A stretch of 64,000 nt of DNA from positions 178,229,956 through 178,293,955 of the forward strand of contig CP136063.1 in the NCBI GenBank assembly GCA_032622095.1, read 5' to 3'. Under the pieces are notes generated by a model. That model was given only the letters and a program-made list of their open reading frames with translations. It had not been told where the DNA came from and ran no database searches. This document shows, piece after piece, positions 1 through 13,000 of the stretch (within the stretch, counting starts at the first letter, position 1; the number at the start of each line of letters is the position of its first letter). The DNA comes from Siphonodentalium dalli. Lineage: Eukaryota > Mollusca > Scaphopoda > Gadilida > Siphonodentaliidae. Made by a program: the position numbers and the translations under genes.

Positions 1-473
1 CATCCTGAATTCCACTATTATAGTGGTATATGACCATTACCGTTTTGTGAATTTGATAAGGAGGGATAATCCAAAATCAAGTTTCACACAAATTATTCAA
101 AATCAGTGTCGCACTAATTCGGTATCATACATATATGTTGTCCGGGAGAATGATTAATCATGACGGCACACGATAAGTTTATTAACAACCAACTATCATT
201 AAATTAATTGTAATGTTGTTATGAAGGAGCGATTGAGTCATCCTGTTATTGTAATTTAGAAAAGCATATATTGGTAATATTATTGAATAACAAAGCTGGC
301 GCAAAAGATTAAACTACAAATTTTATCGGAAGACTGTTCATTAGCTGCGATATTGTTCAGAGTAATATTTGGCCATGCACTGTTATGCGCCGTCTTATAT
401 TCCCGAAGCAAATAAAGGAAATATGAATATGTTATGATCAAATACCACTATAGTAGTGGAATTCAGCATGTGC
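1..473. mobile_element. Non-autonomous DNA transposon with ~25-bp inverted ends
   Basis: The sequence at 5-29 (CTGAATTCCACTATTATAGT...) is repeated inverted at 443-468 with one mismatch. The match continues outwards through CAT(C/G), so the element may begin left of the window. There is no ORF. Interior motifs (AAGCTGGCGCA near 294 and 48353) recur around 48080-48540, so it is a repeat family. Confidence 0.65.
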
Positions 474-891
474 CTGACCTGTTTACAAGCATTTTTTCCC
501 CCATGATTTTACTGCATTAATTGCATATTTGGTAACATATTTCTATGGTGGAAAGTTTTACACAAATTATTCAATTGATTGGGGCATGTCCTGAACAAAT
601 ATTATACCCAGAGTTTTGAGTTGGAGGAATCAATCAGTATAAAACTATTAATTATTATCAATAATAAATAATAAATTTGAATATTTTTGATTGGTCCCCG
701 AATATTGATTTTGAAAATCAATAATATATAATAGATGACATGGGGTACACAATGGATAATTTTTTTTAAAGCTAGTATGACACGTTATTGTATATAACAC
801 CAGCTCTATGAGCATTTGGCCGACTGAGTACTGAAAATACATATTAAAATGCTCCAGATTTATTTCAGACCATTTTCAAACTGAAACTTAC
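474..891 (-). other. Intron 20 or 3' flank of PAM, no recognised element
   Basis: AT-rich sequence downstream of exon 20. I see no further PAM exon and no hydrophobic segment encoding a membrane anchor. If exon 20 is spliced, the next exon lies outside the window. Confidence 0.5.
859..864 (-). promoter_or_regulatory. AATAAA overlapping the read-through stop after exon 20
   Basis: On the minus strand an AATAAA hexamer overlaps the TAA stop (860-862) met if the exon 20 donor is not used. It could be a polyadenylation signal for a short transcript. In such AT-rich DNA it could also be chance. Confidence 0.3.
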
Positions 892-1003
892 TGTTGTTGA
901 AAATATTGTAGTGAAATTTCCAAACATTGTATGGATCAATTTCACCAACATAAATGCACTGCCTGACTGGGTCCACAGCTATATCATGTGGATTCTTTAA
1001 ACC
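892..1003 (-). CDS. PAM: PAM exon 20: last PAL blade
   Basis: 112 nt, residues 859-895, entering in phase 0 after an AG at 1004-1005 and leaving in phase 1 at a strong GTAAGTTT donor (884-891). It carries NPHDIAVDP with zinc ligand H864 and the NVWKF motif that ends the catalytic core in other PAL enzymes. Asn862 stands where rat has Met784. Unspliced reading adds ten residues and stops at 860-862. Confidence 0.93.
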
Positions 1004-4000
1004 CTGAAAAATATTTGAGGAAAAATATATATGAATATTTATTACATGATCCAACCCAAATTACATTCATGAAACCAATTATATAATAATGATATGCAAC
1101 GGACATTGTATAACAGGAAATAGTGCCTGGACTGGTGTAACTAAATGTATTATTGTTGTGCAAACGTGATTTGGAATGAAGAAGAATCAGTGCCTGTGAC
1201 TGATATTGATATAGTTTGAAATTGTATTTCAGTAAATTTACGCCCTTAAATACGTCAAAGAATCTTATTTATCATGGGACTAATTCTTTGTGAGAGAAAA
1301 CAATGCATAGTTGCATGAAACATCATCACACGCCTTATAGAAGCCACTGTTAGTTTCATGTCCCATTTATTGGTTTAAGTATGTTTCATGGGCGTGTTGG
1401 ATCAAGTAATAAATAGAATCTACAACCCGTCCCCAGTTTATACCGAAATTTACAAAACTCTTCCAGTAAATTAGGTTTGGACCTCGCAAAAGGCTCGGTT
1501 TTGTAAATTTCGTTATAAACTCAGAACTCACTGTAGATCCTCTATATATATTATACATCAGACCAGTTGACATGGAAAATGGTTACTTGTTTAGTACTGG
1601 GTAAATATTGATTTAAAGCAATCTATGTAATGGTTAGAGCACAAGAATTGTTCTTTACCAGAATCAATCGAGTCGAAGACGAGATTTATTCTGGTAAAGA
1701 ACTTTTCGCGTGCTCTGACCGACTTAGAGCAGAATTAATCCCACAGAAGGCAATTAACTGGATATATGCCATTGAGCGTGTTTTGACGACAACCCGTGCG
1801 CTGGCCGCGATTGGACACAATAGCCGGTTAACCACGCCCAACGATGTGATTAACATGAATTGATCGCCGTTGAATGTGAATAGATATGTCCGAAACAATA
1901 CAGACTGGTCCCAATTTGAAGCTCCCATATGATTTGTCTGTTATGAGTTGCGTGTGCCTAACAATGGGGATAATCATTGAACTATTCCTTAGTCAGCCTT
2001 GGGAGTTGGTGTGATTTACCAAAAATCAGGAAACGTTTGCAACAATGGGATTGTGCTCTAAGTATATGTAATGCTCTAATTAATCGACTCCTTAACCACA
2101 GCAGAATTATGGGTAACTTTTCAGGATTTAGTCGGAAATATGGCTTGTTGCCATTCATCGGAAAGCTCTCGGCGAGAGCTTTCCGATGAATGGCAATAAG
2201 CCATATTTCCGACTAAATCCTGAAAAGTTACCCATAATTCTGCTGTGGTTAAGGAGTCGATTAATTAGAGCATTACTGTATATGTATAGCAGGGACAGAT
2301 TTTCTGCTGTGGTTAAGGAGTCGATTAATTAGAGCATTACTGTATATGTATAGCAGGGACAGATTTTCTAAGTTCAACAGGAGCCATCACTGAATTGAGG
2401 TAGGCATCGGTTGATAAAATTCACTATATGTGGTCATACTTTTTCTCATGCTGGTCTATCACCATACCAAAGGAAATTGAAATAATTCTGTAGATGAATC
2501 CAATGCCAGTCATAATGGGCAGAGCATGGTTATTGCTATGGTCACAATCGTCAGCTCAAGTATATGTTAATTAATTTTACAGCTGGAACACACACAAGGA
2601 ATTATGGTTTGACAATAAAAACATTTGAAAACAGCCAATTTAACACTGAAAGTATGCACGGTATCCAAATTAATGTGAACAAATATGGCGTCAGAATTGT
2701 CAATGCAGTAAATGACCTGATAGGTAGAATATGCCATAATTAATTGACTTCTTAACCACAGCAGAATTATGGGTAACTTTTCAGGATTTAGTCGGAGAGC
2801 TTTCCGATGAATGGCAACAAGCCATATTTCCGAATAAATCCTGAAAAGTTACCCATAATTCTGCTGTGGTTAAGAAGTCGATTAATTAGGGCATTACTGT
2901 ATTTGATTGACCATTGTGGAAGATCTATTAAAACATAAGTTACAATGCAAAAAATTTGTACAGGCAAGTGACGGCTAGACGGATGTACAGATGGAGGTGT
3001 TACAGGTAAATGTAAAACGGTTTAAAATCTACAACTCACATTATTTGTGTTGAATGTTTTAAGTACTGAACCAGAATGTAAGTCTATTGCCATTCCTTGA
3101 ACGGTATTTTCCTTTCCTCCCATTGATGGGCCATTTATAGAAAATAATATATCACCTGAAAAAGAAAAGCATAGATTCCAACAAAATAGCTAACAAAATA
3201 ACAGTGATTAAATATAACAAGGTCCAGTAATGCCATACCCAACTTTTGTTAGCACCGCACTGCCATGGGCCAAGGAGCCCCTTCAGACACCTGTGACTGA
3301 ATGTGCTCTTTGTCTCATGGGGTGCTTCCCCAGGGAGCAGCCAGGCTCAAGCAGGGGGGCTGTGGTTGTCGGGGGAGGGGAACATGGGTGAGATGGGAAT
3401 GGCGGTTTCATCTGGATCTAGTGAAGGTGGGTTGGACACAGTACCGGAACAGCTAGGTGTCCCAAAATCGAATATTGTTGACTTTTTTGTATTTTACATA
3501 TATCTCTATTTTTTTTAGATTTATAGAATAAAAATGATTGAAAAAATAAAAAACTTTTTTCAGCTGAAAACAGATGCCCTGGTGACGTGTCAGTATGATG
3601 CACATTGAATTGATTCCTTATTAACCTTCTGCATTGTTTTTCTGCCACCACTAAAACTGATAATGTGTGTAAATGATCAAACATCATTTCATGGGTTAAA
3701 TGTGTAGTTATATACCCATCGTAGAACTACATCATAGTTAGCAAAATAGTTCTTCTGTTACATTCATTTAAAATTGGAATTTGTTATAATATTAATTAAA
3801 TATGAGATAAATTTCCTGCATTTCAATAGCTTGCTAGCTGGTCTTATATGAACAAGGAAGCATATGAATGGAATATCAAGTGATTGATGGACCAGAAATA
3901 GGCTGAGATCGTGAAGTAAAAGTATGCACACACTACGTGTATACGCGTGACACACATTCCTAATAGTTTCATGTTCAGGACATGTGGTGAGGAAACAAAT

Positions 4001-7000
4001 TAAAAGTAAACAGCGGAGTAGTTGAATTCTCGGAACAAATAAAAAATAATAATAATTATGGCATAAATAAAATACACCCATAGTAGCCTAAAAGCTTGTT
4101 GTGAAAATTTGGTGTATTCTATATAAATCAAAACAAACAAAACAACTAGCTGAACACAATGTACACAGGAATAAATTTAGAAATAGGTCAAAGTTAGTAT
4201 TCTTAAAGACATATTATAGACATGGTCGGGTACGTTAAACTGTTAAGTTAGTATTCAGGCACTATGCCAACATGGGGAATGTAGCATTCTACTACATCGC
4301 CAAAAATCTCAAGAAAACTCTTCATAGAAAACATCATCTGAACTACGCTCAATTGTAAATATTTACTTCTCGATTCGGGACGCAACTATCGGCGATAAAT
4401 TAACGAAAACGATTTCGCCATCGAGAGTCACTGAATTTCATTAATATATAATAATGATGGTGTGTGTTGTCAGTTTGGATTTAATATCTGTAAAAATAAC
4501 TACTTTGAGCAATATTATCATCCATTTCTATTTGATCACCCTACGGGAGTGTTTCACATCACTTTAAAAGGGTATATATGAATTTGCAGCCATAGATACT
4601 AGTACTGTTAAGTGATCATGTTCGGATCTTAGAAACTGTGGGAATGACAGAAAAATAGGAAAGTAATCAACATGACATGTCAAACATGTCTTTCTTGCTT
4701 AACATGTAGTCAGTCATGAATGCCATGTAGACCAACAAATAATCTTACTTATTGGAATGTAGGAAGTAGCAAACAGTCTGCCACCAATCTCTGCTGGATG
4801 GATCTGTTTTATGAAGCTGCCATTTAGATCGAAGCATTGGATGCGTCCATTCTCACGATCGGCTGCACAGACCATCCCGAGGGATTCCGACACCGTTATA
4901 CTGTGGACGACTGAGAAGGTCCCCGGTGGTGGGAATCCATCACCTACAGAAAGAGAAACAATGGTAATTAACCCTTCCATGACTGGCGGTTTCTGAAATT
5001 TGCAAAAACCCTATGCTAGTGCATTCTCTTATATATGCGAGTCTCCCATAGGGAGCCTCATAAGAGAATACATTGGCCTAAAAATATCTACCTTGACCTT
5101 GTAAGCCAGTGCATTCTCGTATATATGCGAGGCTCCCTATGGGAGACTCGCATATATTAGAGAATGCACTGGCACAGGATCTTAAATGTTGCACCAGCAC
5201 AGCTCCCATCATGAAAGGGTTAAATGATTAATAACTTTCTCTTCATTAAGTTATTAGCACTTTTATTAATTATTTGCAACTATGATAGAGGTCATTATGA
5301 TCTTGATAGCAATGTCTGAATGGTAATGCAAAAAATCATACTAAGAATAACTTGGCAGATTTCATAATTTGTTAAAGGCACGGGCGGCGTTCGTTGCAGA
5401 AATATTCCTATTTGTTCAAATCGCCATCAACGGAAGGAATATTAAAATATATATAGTTTTGTTCATATGCCAAACATAATCAGTGAGTAAATAGTATATT
5501 GTCGTCAAGGCGTACGATGGTGTACGTAAACAAGAACCTTCTCGTGTTACAGAAGTTTTGCTTCTGTTTACATAACACAGCGCAATTCTATTTGTTAATC
5601 ACACACAAATGATATAAACACTCTTTATTATTTCCATATCAGGAAAACAGTAACAAATAACGCTCTATATGTTTACCATATCTGGATCTAAACAAAAGCC
5701 AGGTTCTGTAACGTTTTTTGCTTTTGTTTACATAACAAAGGAAAAACATTTGACAATAACATCCTGTTTATGCCATATTTCTGATTGGTATAAGAACAAA
5801 GTCTGTCTATATTTTACTATTCTTTCTGTTTACGGCAGTTTTTGACGGAGCTGAATATTTTAACAGCATACCCACTACAAACGCCGCCCGTATCTTTAAG
5901 GACTATATTTGTCTATATGTTATTGGGTGCCCCTCAAGTCTGCAAATAGTGTGTCTGTCACATTAGGGATTATAGAAACTTCCCAGAGGGAAAAAGTAAC
6001 TAAAAACAATGTTAATTTGAGATTATAGATACTTCCCAGAAGACAAGGCCTAAGCAGAATGAGGTCCCAGAGGGTGAACTTTGTGATGTGAGCCTCAACA
6101 ATGTTAATTTGAGATTATAGATACTTCCCTCGGTGCCCCTAGTGGCTCAGTTGGTAAGGTGTATTGTGCATTAGGGCAATGTAAGCCATCCAACGATGCT
6201 GAAACTGATTCAAATAGGCAAACATTTTTAAGCCACACAAAGGGAAGGTAACCAGACGTGTGTATCTGGGCAAAGTTGTCAGTTGCTTTACAGGGTTCAT
6301 TGGTTTCTAGTTTAGTTGAGTTATTTTCTGGTGAAATCAACCCTCTGTTCGGTCTTTCCTCCACCCATAAAACTGGCGATGTGATATGGTCTAACGGCTT
6401 AAACAACGATAAAGCCTAATAAACCATGTGCACCCTTTCTTAACAAAATGGATTTCCCCATCAGTTATCAAAATATTTATTGGAATGGTCTACTGTTCAT
6501 CTGGAGCTGTGTACAGGAAATATTACCAGACATCAGACTGAGGAAAAGACAATAAAAGGGCAGAAACATTATCATCCATTGAAGGGAAATTTTTCAGATA
6601 ATAAGTTTAACAAACGACCTAAAGGCATTTTCATAAAGGAAACATATTAAACTGCACTATTTGTTGAGACCACATATACTGATGACGTTTGCGGAGGTGG
6701 GAAATTAGATTTTGTTTATTTATAGTAATCAATATCAACAATATTAATATTGGCTGAATGACATCACGGCTTTGAGCTTTTGTTTGAGATTTCAAATAAA
6801 TTGACCCATTTTATGTAGGATTTAAGGACCTTTAAGGGATAGTGGTTGATTTTTAAGTACTTTTAAAGTAAGAAATCAATTTTAGTACGAGATCTGCACT
6901 GGTGCAGTATTAAAGATCCTGTGCCAGTGCATTCTCTTATATAAGTGAGACTCCCATAGCACTGGCTTTCAAGTTCAAGGTAAATATTTTTTGGCCAATG

Positions 7001-10000
7001 TTTCCCTTATATATCTGAAGCTCCCTATGGAAGATTCACATATATAAGAGAATGCATTGGCACAGGGTTTTCTCAAAATTTCAGGAAGCTCCAGTCATTG
7101 AAGGGTTAAAGAAGTGGGTCGAATTTTATGCACTTTTCGTTTTGCATACGAACCCTGAAATTATGAGACCGTAAGACTGAACTCACTTGTTACAGACATG
7201 CTTGCTTTCCCCCAATGTTTGATGTGAGTGCCATCTTTTTGGAACTTCATTATTCGGTTGTTGCAATAACTAAAAAGAAAACACACATATGACAGAAAAT
7301 TATTATGACACTTTGTTGACACAACCAATTGATGCGGAAATTGTACACCGTTTGCCTTATTTGTGTACTGCAACTTCTGATCCAACTGTTAGTATAATTA
7401 TTGCAGCAGTCCAAATGAAAACTGTAGAAGAATTCACTACTAAAATGAAATGGATATAAGAATGCTTCAATATTTCAGTTCTGTGACCAAAATTGGTTGT
7501 TTAATCAGTATTTGGACTCAATGTACATGATAAAAAAAAAAAATTGGTCAAGCCTGTAGTATGTTAATATACAATCAGATATATTTAAACTGAATTTATT
7601 TCCCCAAAATTGCCACTTATGCAATAATTCATCCAATGTAGTAAGATGTGGAGACTGAAGGAGAGTTATCCCAATCGTCATTGATGCTAGAGGAGCAATT
7701 ACTAAGAATTTGCGCAAATGGCTAGAGCAAATAACACCAGGCCCACACCATATCAGCTGCAGAAGTCAGTCCTTTTAGGCACAGCCTACATACTCAAATG
7801 AATAACGTTAATGAAAACAGTTTACTTGTAGCCACGACAAAAAAACTCACTCCCAACACAATTTTATATGGTGACCATCATTGTGACGGTCCATGCAGTC
7901 AGATATTTCCTCTAACAGAGTGACAACTTTTAAAAGAAAAAACATAATAATAATAATCAACCCATTTATATAGCGCATTATACAGTGAATAAGTTTCAAT
8001 GCAATTTATATCAATTATTACTTTGGTCATAGGGCACATGACACAATTGTCACTCCCATCCTCCTGCGAGGAAGCAACCCCAGCGGCAGCAAATTCATGC
8101 ACAATATCAAGGTTAACATACTGACAAGATTATCAACTTCTGAACCAAGCACTCTTTTAACACGCGAGTGGTGCAAAACAGTCACAGTACGAGTGACCTT
8201 GCTCAAGGGTCACAACTTGTTGCGATCTGACAATCGCATGTTGCGTAAGTCGATCAAGCCACTGTTATGCGAAACTCACAATAGTCCATGGCGGGCTGCA
8301 AACTCATCTCAATGTGTTGACAATGAAGAAAAGTCTGACATGCTAAACACTGGACCATGGAGATAATGTACAGTAATGCCCTAAGTAATCGACTCTTTAA
8401 CTACAGCAGAATTATGGGTAACTTTTCAGGATTTAGTCGGAAATATGGCTTGTTGCCATTCATTGGAAAGCTCTCCCCAAGAGCTTTCCGATGAATGGCA
8501 ACAAGCCATATTTCCGACTAAATCCTTAAAAGTTACCCATAATTCTGCTGTAGTTAAAGGCACGCGAGGCCTTAGTTGTCGATAATATTCATATTTGTTC
8601 CAATCACCGTAAACCGAAAAACATTAAAACGCATACAGTTTCGTTCATATATACCATGACCATCGCGTAAACAGCATGTTATCATAAAGATTTACTATAT
8701 TTTACCTAAGCAAGAGCCTGATTGTGTTACAGAAGACAGCACAATGCTGCTGGCTAATCACACACAAATGGCATAAACGCTCTTTATTCGTTCCATATCA
8801 GGAATTCACCAACAAAGAACGCTCTTTATGTTTACCATCATAATATAAACAAACACCAGAAAAGTAACTTTTAATGCTTTTGTTTACATAACAATGGCCA
8901 AAGATATGTCAATAACATACTGTTTATGCGATATTCTTATTTGTATACGGACAAAGTCTGTCTACATTTTGTTGTTCTTTCTGTTTGTGGCGGTTTTTGA
9001 CGGGTGGAAATATTTTCACAGGATACCCACCGCCAAGGCCAACCGTATCTTTAAAGAGTCGATTACTTAGGGCATTACGGTATGTCTATTCTGAAATTCA
9101 GGGTTGGGTCGATTATATGCCAATGTAATCAATTATGATTACTCTTACTTTTGATTTACATGATTAATTACTTTAGTAAAATGTAATCGATTATTTTTTT
9201 ATTACATATTATTGTAATTTTTAGTTTCCAACCATTTTTATCCCATAGGAATAAACAATGAAATATTATTGAATAAACACATCACTATATAACATGTAAA
9301 TAAAGAACGATTGAACAAATAAAAACATTCAAAACAATGATAGTTTTTAAACTCTGCCATTGTACTTCACCATCATAGAGATTAATCAGACAGCCAGAGT
9401 AACAGTGGCTGGTTAGATCACAATAGGGAATAATTAGTTTGATTTACCATACTATATTTATAATTTAATCTGTTCATTAAAAGCAGTCCACAGTGTGGTA
9501 TCACTGATTAAACTCTGATTAATTTCTGATAGCTTAATGTTCTAGTGAACTAACCCGTCTGCAATGAAGAATTCCCCAGTCGATAGCACGGCAACGTCAG
9601 CAGGTTTGCAGAAGTGATTGGTGTCGATGCCAGGCTTAAATCTCTCACCACGGGTGTACTCAGGCTCATCGGCACCGGCCTTAAACCTCATTATCTAGGA
9701 ATGCAAAGTAAATATGGTGAGGCCTTTGCCTTAAATATGTTCTATCTCATCCCGACAAAACATACAACAAACATATCTATGAAAATAGTTTTGAAGACAA
9801 GTTTGAATCAATATTCTAAAAGGCTGCTAGGCCACACGTGACCCGAATAAGGTGCTTTATTTGACCGGTGGCTTTTTAAAACTTAAAAATTTGACTCTGG
9901 GAACAATCATTGAATCAAACTGTCTATGTTGTTAACATTTTTTATTAGACAACAGAATAAAAATGGTGGCTTTTGGGCTTCAAAATTTCTGGTCATGAAG

Positions 10001-13000
10001 AAAATATTTCTTCTACAAAAAAATTCTTTCTCGATGGTGAAAATTTGGAGCCGAATAGGGGCATATCTACATCATAAATAGTCGGACCAAACCCAAATTC
10101 GACCTTGAAATGTATTTTCGTACGGTTAATCCCCCATACCAAATGTGAAAGCTATCGGATAATCATAACTTGAGTTATTATCCGCACAACAAAATAATCT
10201 GCAAATTATAAGTCGAAAAGGGGCATAACTTTGTCAGAAATGGTCGAACTGATCCAAAATCAAACTTAACGTGTATGTTCATATGGTTAATCCGCATACA
10301 AAATTCAAAACCTAACGGATGATCATAACTTGAATTATCATTCGGACAACAAAATGATCAGCAAATTCTATGTTGAAAAGGGGGATAACTCAGCCATAAA
10401 AGGTTTTGAAATGGATTCAAATTTGAACTTGAACAGGACTTTCTTATATGAAGGTCACATACCCAGTTTCACCATATTCTAATAAATACTATTCAAGATA
10501 TCATCCGGACAACAAACTATTCTGAAGTGTTCATTGTATTATTGGTACCATCATAATAAAATCTTAATTTCATGACTGATGACTGATGGACTATAGGATC
10601 TGAAAAAGTCTATTTTATTCATACCCTAAATTTAAAAGTATTGCAGAGATGTAGTAAGTTAGATGTCAATTTACCTGATGAAGTGCCACATCTGTGACCC
10701 AGATATTACCCTCGCCATCAACTGTTATACCATGTGGCATGAAAAACCTGGAAAAACCAAAAAGACATAACTCATACGATATTCAAATTGTACCTATTAG
10801 TGACCACACCAAGTGAAGTACAGTATTGCCCTAAGTAATCGACTCCATAACGACAGCAGAATTATGGGTAACTTTTCAGGATTTCCGACTAAATCCTGAA
10901 AAGTTACCCATAATTCTGCTGTCGTTATGGAGTCGATTACTTAGGGCATTACTGTAGTTCTGGTTTGTATTCCATTTCTTCGAGATGTGGGGGATGCAAG
11001 CCTGGATATAGTGTGTCTGACATTTGCAAAATGAGGTCCCCAGAGGTTAAATTTAGTGACGGTATCCCGAACAGCCGGCTAGAAAACACCAAATTCACCC
11101 TCTGGGAACCTCAGTTGAAGTTCAGCCATTAGTCGCCTCAATTATGCATTTTATCTTCAACAAATTTGGATATATAGAAGCTGAACAGAAGGAAAAAAGT
11201 AACTACAAACAATATTAATTTGAAGCTATAGATACATCCCAGAAGTTTAGGCCTAAGCAGAATGAGGTCACAAGTGGGTGTATTTGGTGATGCTAGCCTG
11301 TTGTGTGGGTTAGCGCCACTAAATTCACCCTCTGGGGACCTCATTAAGATATGTGATTTACATATTAATAGTTTGTGTTAATTGCAGAATGTTATTTCTT
11401 GACTTGTCATGATATTTTGTCCAACAGCATTTTGAAGGGGCCTGTTCAGAGTGTCTTTTATCCCCATCAAGACTAACATAGCAAATATAACCTGTGGACA
11501 AATACAATGCATCAACTAACTTTAACATTTTAGTTCCAAAATTTCACATAAATACAATATAAAAGGTTGTTTTTTTCTTATCTGTCACCAAGAATATTAG
11601 TATAAAAGTTATTCTAACATGAGACTTCTCACATAAAACTCATCAGATACAGATGTTTGTGGATACCCAAATTACATTTTTGTGCTTCTCATGTCATAAA
11701 AAATCAGATCATTTTCAAGAAAATAACTTTTGAGAAACCTAACGATGATACGTTATCCCAACACATGTTAATTAATTCTAAAAAACATCTTTGTTTGACA
11801 TAGACTAGCCTAGAGGTTATTAGGGAGAAGTGGACCGTTATCATGGATAAGTCATGAGGGTTGAAGTTTGATTTACACCCCAACTTCACCCTTCTATGAT
11901 CCAATAAGTATTCTGCAACATAAGAGCACATTTATAAAGCCTTTATATTGATTAAGAAATCAGTATTAAAATATATTTTAAACATGCCGTTGGGACATTT
12001 TCATACATGTAGGCCTATATGAGAGAGGTCACTTCTTCCTGGGACATAAATAGGGTGAAGTGGCATATTTTAGGGAGATGTCTCCCGAGTCACCCTCTAG
12101 CTCGGCTGGACCTGGTGTTTGAACTAAGCATCCAAATAATACTTATGACAATACAACGATAATTTTTATGCTAAACATTTGAAAATTGTGATGCAAAAAT
12201 TAGCTGAAAGTGAGTGGACAAAATACCACTTTTGTAATTGCTTACATGTTTTTGCCAAATTTTCTGATAATTTTGCCATCTCTGTTAAACACGATGATCG
12301 TCTCTGTAGCAATTGGTTTATTCTTCTCAGTGAATTCCTGGTTCTGTCCAAATGACCTGAAATCATCAAAGCATTCTATGAGCTCTGGTTAATAATAACC
12401 ATTTCATGACAGGAGCTGCGCTGGTGCAGCATTACAGATCATATGCCAGTGCATTCTCTTATATATGCGAGTGTCCCATAGGGAGCATTGCATATAGAAT
12501 GCACTGGCTTACAAGGTCAAGGTAAATATTTCTAGGACAATGCATTCTCTTATATATGCAAGGCTCCTTATGGGAGACTCGCATATATAAGTGAATGCAT
12601 TGGCACAGGGTTTTCGCAATTTTTTTTATTAAGCCAGTGAATTCTCTTATATATGCGAGGCTCCCTGTGGGAGTCTTCCAAATATGAGAGAATGCACTGG
12701 CACAAGATATCTAATGCTGCACCAGCACATCTCTCGTTGACATGAACCTCATGAAAGGGTTTATAAAGGAACACTGAAATTATTTTTTAATTCTCAATAA
12801 CAATATGACAATCTTTACTATTAAAAAGTCTAGTTTATACGTCGTATTTGTTTTCAAAATTTTTTCAACAGAACAAAGCAGAAAATGAAATGATGCCAGA
12901 TCAGATTTCAAATGTTGTTGTTGTAACTGGAGGTCTGGAACCTTGAATGCATGAATTTACTTGTTTAAACTATGCATCTCTTTGTTTGGCTAAAACCCAC

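Noticed and set aside
3303-3518. GC-richer open frame as a small gene or CpG island
   Set aside because: Few CpG dinucleotides, no recognisable product, and it lies in intron 18 opposite PAM.
6126-6200. Functional tRNA gene
   Set aside because: Has A and B box-like motifs but I cannot pair an acceptor stem or place a clear anticodon arm; better read as a SINE.
9110-9350. TGTAATCAATTATGATTAC-rich stretch as a transposon end
   Set aside because: Suggestive of known repeat ends but no matching second end or target duplication was found.
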